From assembly GCA_902767395.1 (NCBI GenBank), contig CACXHI010000223.1:1-11117 (forward strand): 11,117 nt of DNA. The letters are read 5' to 3'. This DNA comes from Oscillospiraceae bacterium (GTDB lineage: Bacteria; Bacillota; Clostridia; Oscillospirales; Oscillospiraceae). The notes under the pieces are model-generated. The model saw nothing but the letters and a program-made list of their open reading frames with translations. It did not search any database and had not been told where the DNA came from. Position 1 is the first letter of the stretch. Each line of letters starts with the position of its first letter. Shown piece by piece: positions 6,661 to 11,117 of the stretch. The position numbers and the translations under genes are program-made.

Positions 6661-6873
6661 GTGGATGCTCCTCTCAAGTGATCGCAGGGAAAACGCTCTT
6701 AGGAAGTCAAACGCTGCGTATGGCTTTTCATTTTCGTATCTCCCGGTTTCCCATGGTGTGAAGGTTTGATAGGTCAACCCAAAAACGGCATGATCGGAGA
6801 ACAGTGGTCGGTAGTGCGCAGCCTCCGCAGCGCTGCCGCCCTTTCCGTGAATGTAGAGGACTGCGTTTTTCAT
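6661..6873 (-). pseudogene. 5' remnant of an alpha/beta hydrolase gene, in frame with ruvX
   Basis: From ATG 6871-6873 the frame encodes MKNAVLYIHGKGGSAAEA and on to TPWETGR (residue 45, to about 6739). I recognise this as the beginning of a small Firmicutes alpha/beta hydrolase, with HGKGG as the oxyanion-side loop. The next 26 codons (to 6661) no longer resemble it, and the nucleophile serine and the rest of the fold are absent, so about 75-80% of the gene has been lost. The start directly abuts the TAA of the gene upstream (6874-6876) and keeps a GGAGG ribosome binding site, so it is probably still translated. No stop codon separates it from ruvX, so a 213-aa fused product is possible. Recognition of the family is from memory of the N-terminal motif. 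Confidence 0.65.
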
Positions 6874-8043
6874 TTACGCCTCCGATTTGTGTTCAAAGGA
6901 CAGCGTGCAGAGCCTTCCGCGCAGGACGTATCCGATTTTTTCATAGCAGGCGTTGGACGCCGCATAATCCGCATCGGTGTACAGCATTGGCGTGAATCCG
7001 GCGTTCTTTGCAAGCATTGTGACCTGATACACCAGATTCTGTGCGTAATGCTTCCGCCGATACTCCGGGCGGGTGTACACCAAACCGATGTGAGCCGTAG
7101 CTCCGTTCAATCCACACTTGCAGCAGGCGACGGTGTTTCCCACCGCGTTCTTCCAGAAAAACGCTTGGCCGGCCTGAATCAAGGCTGCCGCATTTTGCTG
7201 ATAGTGCGCCATGTCTCGCAGGTCGATTCCCACGGCCCTGTGAAACCGATCCATCCACTCTGCCAGCGCTTCCACATCCTGTTCCGTACACCGATAGAGT
7301 CCGCCGTCTGCCTGCTCGGACGGAGAAATGGGATTCTGACAGTCGTAGGCGAACAGGTTCACGGAAACAGTCAGCTTTTTCCCGGACGCTGCCGATCTGC
7401 GAATAAAATAGTCTGCCAGGCCGTACTTGAGATTGAAGCTGTGCGTCCCATCCAGCAGATGGTTGCGCGCCGCAAGCTGCCAGACACGTTCCATTTCTTC
7501 CTCGGAAGCGTCGTCCGGCGTCCAGATCCAGACCGGGTAGGGAGGGCAGGAATAGCAGAGGATCAGACGCTTGTGATCCGTCAGCAGCAGTTGACAGTCC
7601 GCGCCGATGATCTGCCGCAGGACGGAAAACGTGTACGGGTCGTTTTCGAGCAGCCGCAGGTCTCTTTCATCGGCCGTGTGCTCCATCTTGGGTTCCTCAC
7701 GCGCAGCTTCCGCGGACCCGGAGCTCTGGGCTTCGGCATTCTCGTCCATGGTCTCCAGCAGGAAGCTGACCGGACGAAATCCGTCGTTGCAGGAGATCAT
7801 GGCGGATCTCGGATTTTTCATCCAGCCGTCGTAGAAGTCCTCTCCGCCATGCGCCAGCGTCATGACAAAGGGCGACACCGTATCCCATGCGCTGCCGCAA
7901 AAGCCCGCCGGGCGCTCCCATCCGTTGCAGACGAAGCATTGTCCGAGCTGCATCGAGCAGGCGTGCTCGATGGGGTTTTCATACTCGGCCATCAGATCGT
8001 CATAGCGTGCGATTCGTTTGACCGTGATCCGAACCTTTTTCAT
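6874..8043 (-). CDS. TIGR04076-like domain fused to GNAT acetyltransferase (389 aa)
   Basis: Two parts are joined. Residues 1-98 (MKKVRITVKRIARYDDL to NDGFRPVSFLLE) match the small TIGR04076 family of unknown function, with the typical GFCGSAWDTVSPFVMTLAHGG block. Residues 101-125 are an Ala/Glu/Ser-rich linker. Residues about 130-389 are a GNAT N-acetyltransferase: VYTRPEYRRKHYAQNLV (322-338) is the acetyl-CoA-binding motif in degenerate form, and YTDADYAASNACYEKIGY (355-372) the C-terminal GNAT motif. The acceptor is unknown. An internal ATG (7684-7686, residue 120) has GAGGAA (7693-7698) 6 nt upstream, so a stand-alone GNAT could also be made. The chosen start ATG 8041-8043 has AAGGACGG further upstream than ideal. 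The gene follows rsmI by 37 bp without a promoter, so it is likely cotranscribed. Confidence 0.82.
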   Translation of the reverse strand: MKKVRITVKRIARYDDLMAEYENPIEHACSMQLGQCFVCNGWERPAGFCGSAWDTVSPFVMTLAHGGEDFYDGWMKNPRSAMISCNDGFRPVSFLLETMDENAEAQSSGSAEAAREEPKMEHTADERDLRLLENDPYTFSVLRQIIGADCQLLLTDHKRLILCYSCPPYPVWIWTPDDASEEEMERVWQLAARNHLLDGTHSFNLKYGLADYFIRRSAASGKKLTVSVNLFAYDCQNPISPSEQADGGLYRCTEQDVEALAEWMDRFHRAVGIDLRDMAHYQQNAAALIQAGQAFFWKNAVGNTVACCKCGLNGATAHIGLVYTRPEYRRKHYAQNLVYQVTMLAKNAGFTPMLYTDADYAASNACYEKIGYVLRGRLCTLSFEHKSEA

Positions 8044-8080
8044 TCCTTTTCACCGTCCTTGCTCCTTGCTTCTCTTGAGA

Positions 8081-8908
8081 TTATGAGGAAACAACGGCGG
8101 CGTACAGGGCGTTCTTCGCCACGCAGGTTTCCTCGGCAATCTGCTTCACCGCATCCTTTGTCCGCATTCCGTCCGCGATCAGCCCCTGAACCAGCGTGAC
8201 CGCCTGTTCCAGACTGACGGCCTCTGCTGCGCGCACGGCCCCGGCGACGACCAAGACGTATTCCCCGCGCGGTTCGTTTTCCGCATAATATTCGACGGCT
8301 CCGCCCAGCGTCAGGCGCAGGATCTGCTCATGGAGCTTCGTCAGCTCGCGGCACAGGCTCGCGGGCCGTTCGGGGCCGAAGGCCCCGGAAAGCTCTGCCA
8401 GCGTGTCGCGCAGCCGGTGGGGCGCTTCGTAAAAAATCATTGTGCGCTCCTCAGTTTTCAAGCGCTCCAGCCGCTCCCTGCGCTCCTTCTTCTGCGCGGG
8501 GAGGAAGCCCTCAAAGGCAAAGCGGCCCGTTGCCAGCGCGGAAACCGACAGGGCGGTGATGGCAGCGCAGGGGCCGGGAAGCGCACAGACGGGAACCTCG
8601 GCCTCGGCGCAGAGACGCACCAGATCCTCGCCGGGGTCGGAGATGGCGGGGCAGCCCGCGTCCGTCACCAGCGCGCAGGTTTCCCCCGCAAGCAGCCGCT
8701 CCAGAATCCGCGGTCCGCTCTCTTTCTTGTTGTGTTCGTGGTAGCTCACCAGCGGCTTTTTGAGCTCCAGATGGTTGAGCAGCTTCAGAGAAACGCGGGT
8801 GTCCTCAGCTGCGATGAAGTCCGCCGCCGCCAGCGTTTCGGCACAGCGCCGCGAGATATCCCCCAAATTGCCGATGGGGGTGGGTACGAGATATAATACT
8901 CCGGACAT
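8081..8908 (-). CDS. rsmI: 16S rRNA (C1402-2'-O)-methyltransferase
   Basis: RsmI methylates the 2'-O of C1402 in the decoding centre of 16S rRNA. The 275-aa protein belongs to the tetrapyrrole-methylase fold and shows YLVPTPIGNLGDISRR near the start, AAEDTRVSLKLLNHL, SYHEHN, LVTDAGCPAISDPG, PGPCAAITALSVS, FEGFLPAQKKERRERL, IFYEAPHRLRDTL and RGEYVLVVAG in the family order, then a C-terminal helical region. Start ATG 8906-8908 gives the usual MSGVLYLVPT and has GGAGGC (8912-8917) close upstream; an earlier ATG at 9002 would add 32 unrelated residues overlapping the next gene. It lies 52 bp after the trmN6-like gene, the same order as yabB and yabC in Bacillus (without yazA between them). Confidence 0.97.
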   Translation of the reverse strand: MSGVLYLVPTPIGNLGDISRRCAETLAAADFIAAEDTRVSLKLLNHLELKKPLVSYHEHNKKESGPRILERLLAGETCALVTDAGCPAISDPGEDLVRLCAEAEVPVCALPGPCAAITALSVSALATGRFAFEGFLPAQKKERRERLERLKTEERTMIFYEAPHRLRDTLAELSGAFGPERPASLCRELTKLHEQILRLTLGGAVEYYAENEPRGEYVLVVAGAVRAAEAVSLEQAVTLVQGLIADGMRTKDAVKQIAEETCVAKNALYAAVVSS

Positions 8909-8960
8909 ATTGCCTCCGATTCGATCCAAATGCGTGAAGAGTGGAACGACGCAGTGTAAT

Positions 8961-9653
8961 CTACGCCTCCCGAATGCCTGCGCCGTCTGGCCCGGACAGC
9001 ACAAGCGGTTCGTCCCAGCCCAGTCCGGGCTTGCCGCCGCGCACGGCCTTGATGAGCAGCAGGGAAGGGGCGGCGTTTGGCTTGGGGAGAACCGTCCGCA
9101 GGCGCTTCGGTTCGAGACTGTGGGCGCGCAGCGTGCAGAGCAGGTCGGTCAACCGCTCCGGTCGGTGGACCATCCACAGGCAGCCGCCGGTGCGCAGCAG
9201 CCAGGCGGCGGCCGCGCAGACGTCCGAGAGCGTACAGCAAAGCTCGGTCCGTGCAATGGCCTGCGCCTCAGTTTCCGGCTGGTATCCGCTGCCCACGGGG
9301 TAGTAGGGTGGGTTGCAGGTGACCTGCGTGAAGGAACCGGCGGGCAGCAGACTGCAGATTGCCCGCAGATCCCCGTGCAGAACGGAGAAACGGTCTGTGA
9401 TTCCATTTGCGGCGGCGGTGCGCTCCATCGCGGCGCAGGCCGCCTCCCGCAGCTCCAGAGCGGTCACCCGCATGGAGGGGTCGCGGGACAAAAGCAGCAG
9501 TCCCACCGCGCCGCTCCCGGCGCAGAGGTCGCAGACAGCAGCCCCGCGGGGCGGAGCCGCAAAGTCCGCTAGCACGATGGCGTCGGTTCCCAGCGGGAAT
9601 CCCTCCGCCTCCGGGGACAGAGCCAGCCAGCCGTTGAGATATTCTGTGTGCAT
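8961..9653 (-). CDS. trmN6: TrmN6/YabB-like N6-adenine methyltransferase
   Basis: This 230-aa class I SAM methyltransferase resembles TrmN6 (YfiC), which makes m6A37 in tRNA1(Val), and its Firmicutes form YabB. The SAM-binding block CDLCAGSGAVGLLLL (41-55), FPLGTDAIVLADF (19-31) typical of this group, and the catalytic NPPYYP (114-119) are present. The C-terminal half carries RTGGCLWMVHRPERL and LLIKAVRGGKPG. Start ATG 9651-9653 follows GGAGG by 6 nt; an upstream in-frame ATG (9698) would run through the ferredoxin terminator and is rejected. The tRNA target is inferred from family. It begins just after that terminator, so it depends on read-through or an unseen promoter. Confidence 0.87.
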   Translation of the reverse strand: MHTEYLNGWLALSPEAEGFPLGTDAIVLADFAAPPRGAAVCDLCAGSGAVGLLLLSRDPSMRVTALELREAACAAMERTAAANGITDRFSVLHGDLRAICSLLPAGSFTQVTCNPPYYPVGSGYQPETEAQAIARTELCCTLSDVCAAAAWLLRTGGCLWMVHRPERLTDLLCTLRAHSLEPKRLRTVLPKPNAAPSLLLIKAVRGGKPGLGWDEPLVLSGPDGAGIREA

Positions 9654-9675
9654 TACGTTCCTCCGGGGACGGATG

Positions 9676-9707
9676 AAAAAAGGGCCTGTGCAACGCACAA
9701 GCCCTTT
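9676..9707 (-). terminator. intrinsic terminator of ferredoxin
   Basis: On the - strand the stem formed by 9695-9707 and 9679-9691 (13 positions, one G-T pair, AAC/GTT loop) is followed by a run of T (the A run at 9676-9681 on the + strand). It lies 10 bp beyond the ferredoxin stop and directly before the ribosome binding site of the trmN6-like gene, so it could attenuate rather than separate the two. Confidence 0.88.
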
Positions 9708-9717
9708 CCGTCACGCA

Positions 9718-9885
9718 TTACTGCTGAATGGCCTCAACAGGGCAAGCAGCGGCGCAGGAGCCACACTCCACACACTGCTCAGCGTCGATGACGTACTTGT
9801 CATCACCCTCGGTGATGATGCCCAGAGGGCAGGTGTCAGCACAGGTGCCGCACTTCACGCAAGCGTCAGTAATGGTATAAGCCAT
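9718..9885 (-). CDS. 2[4Fe-4S] ferredoxin (55 aa)
   Basis: This is a clostridial-type 8-Fe ferredoxin, a soluble low-potential electron carrier used by pyruvate:ferredoxin oxidoreductase, hydrogenases and Rnf in anaerobes. The two cluster motifs are complete: Cys9-x2-Cys12-x2-Cys15-x3-Cys19-Pro and Cys38-x2-Cys41-x2-Cys44-x3-Cys48-Pro. The 55-aa length is standard. ATG 9883-9885 follows AAGGAGGT (9892-9899) by about 7 nt. It has its own promoter region and terminator, so it is probably monocistronic and strongly expressed, and its codons (GCC/GCT, CTG, AAG, TGC) fit that. Too short to list as a long open frame, but unambiguous. Confidence 0.97.
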   Translation of the reverse strand: MAYTITDACVKCGTCADTCPLGIITEGDDKYVIDAEQCVECGSCAAACPVEAIQQ

Positions 9886-9935
9886 GATCGTACCTCCTTT
9901 TTTTTCGATCGGTGGTGAATGCCTATCGCATCCTT

Positions 9936-9963
9936 ATCATAGCATGTTTTTGAAAAAATGCAA
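9936..9963 (-). promoter_or_regulatory. probable ferredoxin promoter
   Basis: On the - strand TATGAT (9936-9941) is a good -10 box 50 bp before the ferredoxin start; 16 bp upstream TTGCAT (9958-9963) is a weak -35. The region is strongly A/T-rich compared with the flanks, as expected of a promoter. The -10 is more convincing than the -35. Confidence 0.5.
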
Positions 9964-9977
9964 TGGGAAAATGTAAT
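9950..9977 (+). promoter_or_regulatory. possible promoter of the Clp-type ATPase
   Basis: TTGAAA (9950-9955), 16 bp, and TGTAAT (9972-9977) make a plausible + strand promoter that overlaps the divergent ferredoxin promoter. The leader would be about 85 nt. The rest of the 9886-10068 gap shows only A/T-rich sequence and a weak GGGGA/TCCCC hairpin. Confidence 0.4.
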
Positions 9978-10068
9978 TTATTTTGAGTTTTTTTCAAGAA
10001 GAGGCGATTACTTCTAGGGGAATCTGGAAATCCTCCCCATAGCTTGCCGAAGAAAGGGTTGTTGATTA

Positions 10069-11117
10069 ATGCGTTTGTTGGAGCAATTTGCCGTCCCGAT
10101 GGATCGCCGCCTGATGGCGGACCCGGTCCTGTGCCGGGAGGAGGAGCTGGCGGAGCTGATCCGCGTCCTCTGTCGGCGGAATAAAAACAGCCCCGCGCTG
10201 GTCGGTCCTCCCGGCGTGGGGAAGACCGCCATTGTCGAGGAGCTGGCCCGCCGCGTCAATCGCGGACAAGTGCCGCCTCAGCTTGCGGGTAAGCGAATCT
10301 GGAGTCTGAACATGGCGGCGCTGGTGGCGGGGACGAAGTATCGCGGCGAATTTGAGGAGCGGGTGCGGGAGCTTCTGGTCGAAACCGCTCAGGCGGGAAA
10401 TGTGATCCTGTTTCTGGACGAGCTGCACACCCTGATGGGCGCGGGTGGGGCGGAGGGCTCCATTGACGGGGCAAATCTGCTCAAGCCCGCCCTCGGACGC
10501 GGCGGGGTTCAGGTCATCGGCGCAACGACGCGGGAGGAATACAGCCGCAGGATCGAGGCCGACCCCGCCCTTGCCCGCCGTTTCCGGGTGGTCTCGGTTC
10601 CGCCCGCCACGCCGGGGCAGAGTGTGGAGATTCTGCGCGCGCTGGTTCCGGGGCTGGAGCGACATCACGGCGTCCGGATTCTGTCTCAGGCGGTGGAGGC
10701 GGCGGTCAGCCTGAGCGAGCGCTATCTGGCGGATCGGTTTCTCCCGGATAAGGCGCTCGATCTTCTCGACGAGACGGCGGCCGCCGTCTCCCTCCGCAGC
10801 GGCGGCTTGGTCGATCGACAGGCAGTGACGTTGACGCTCCAGCGGGCGACGGGGATCCCCCTTCGGCATCTCCGAGAGGGGGAGCGGACGGCGCTCCGCG
10901 GTCTGGAGGAGCGCCTCGGGGCGCTGGTTTTCGGACAGCCCGAGGCGGTGCGGGTCGTGGCGTCCGCCGTCCGGCGCGGGCGGCTGGGCCTCGGAGAGCC
11001 GGGACGTCCCTGCGCCGCCCTCCTGTTTACCGGACCGACCGGGGTAGGGAAAACCGCGCTGTGCAAGGCCTTGGCGCGGGAGGTCTACGGGAGCGAGGAG
11101 GCCATGATTCGGCTGGA
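10069..11117 (+). CDS. Clp-family double-AAA+ ATPase without N-domain (3' end outside window)
   Basis: This is an ATP-driven protein unfoldase of the ClpA/ClpB/ClpC group; 349 codons lie in the window and the frame runs off the edge. The first AAA+ module has Walker A GPPGVGKT (46-53), pore loop GTKYRGEFEERV (Tyr91), Walker B ILFLDE (113-118), sensor GATT (151-154), arginine fingers RR (170-171) and FLPDKALDLLDE (225-236). The second starts at FGQPEAV and has Walker A GPTGVGKT (322-329). Walker A to Walker A is 276 residues, so there is no middle domain as in ClpB or ClpC; the layout is ClpA-like. The paired Clp N-domain repeats (about 140 residues) are absent: an in-frame stop (10063-10065) lies just before the ATG, so this is not a misplaced start. 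GAAAGGG (10052-10058) is the ribosome binding site. Whether a ClpP-binding loop exists cannot be seen. Confidence 0.9.
   Translation, partial: MRLLEQFAVPMDRRLMADPVLCREEELAELIRVLCRRNKNSPALVGPPGVGKTAIVEELARRVNRGQVPPQLAGKRIWSLNMAALVAGTKYRGEFEERVRELLVETAQAGNVILFLDELHTLMGAGGAEGSIDGANLLKPALGRGGVQVIGATTREEYSRRIEADPALARRFRVVSVPPATPGQSVEILRALVPGLERHHGVRILSQAVEAAVSLSERYLADRFLPDKALDLLDETAAAVSLRSGGLVDRQAVTLTLQRATGIPLRHLREGERTALRGLEERLGALVFGQPEAVRVVASAVRRGRLGLGEPGRPCAALLFTGPTGVGKTALCKALAREVYGSEEAMIRL

Noticed and set aside
6766..8199. 477-codon open frame on the + strand opposite the TIGR04076-GNAT gene
   Set aside because: The opposite strand has recognisable domains; this frame has none and crosses a gene border.
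8909..9004. Longer RsmI start at 9004
   Set aside because: It overlaps the trmN6-like gene end and adds residues not found in RsmI; MSGVLYLVPT at 8908 is the family start.
10066..10869. 267-codon open frame on the - strand inside the Clp-type ATPase
   Set aside because: Antisense to clear Walker A/B motifs, with no ribosome binding site; a G/C-driven shadow.

Overview
The window looks like chromosomal DNA of an anaerobic, fairly high-GC member of the Clostridia, most likely Oscillospiraceae-like. The evidence is a rubredoxin, an 8-Fe ferredoxin, Firmicutes-style AGGAGG ribosome binding sites, sigma-A-type promoters, and a cluster of rRNA/tRNA methyltransferases that resembles the yabB-yabC-ksgA neighbourhood of Firmicutes. 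The assignment is an inference from gene content and composition; no 16S or marker comparison was possible.

Layout, left to right. (1) 2-223: the 3' end of rplA (ribosomal protein L1). The rplJ gene that usually follows rplA is absent; a perfect hairpin (265-300) and a low-GC orphan membrane-anchored protein (328-843, +) follow instead. (2) 894-1064: a terminator-like hairpin and a small tandem array of unlike hairpins joined by a conserved heptamer, between convergent genes. (3) 1065-2597 (-): guaA, with a clear promoter at 2665-2693. (4) 2598-2919: no gene; the guaA promoter, a 27-bp near-perfect inverted repeat ending in T6, and a third related palindromic module. (5) 2920-3342 (-): an XRE-family regulator with a C-terminal membrane helix and a palindrome over its own -35. 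(6) 3483-4352 (-): rsmA/ksgA. It diverges from a short rubredoxin gene (4532-4666, +) across an 18-bp perfect A/T palindrome. (7) 4820-6184 (+): a polytopic O-antigen-ligase-like protein. (8) 6232-9653 (-): ruvX, a truncated alpha/beta-hydrolase remnant, a TIGR04076-GNAT fusion protein, rsmI and a TrmN6-like methyltransferase, closely spaced and co-directional. (9) 9718-9885 (-): a 2[4Fe-4S] ferredoxin with its own terminator. (10) 10069-end (+): a Clp-type double-AAA+ ATPase without N-domain, cut by the window edge.

Most genes are housekeeping: GMP synthesis, three RNA-methylation enzymes (RsmA, RsmI, TrmN6-like), RuvX, which has a proposed role in 16S rRNA 5'-end processing, and electron carriers. 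No defence system, prophage, insertion sequence, CRISPR or complete new pathway is visible. The most unusual items are the tandem hairpin array beyond guaA, the three-copy GTAGnGGCCGC palindromic module, the in-frame hydrolase remnant upstream of ruvX, and the TIGR04076-GNAT fusion with an apparently retained internal ribosome binding site.
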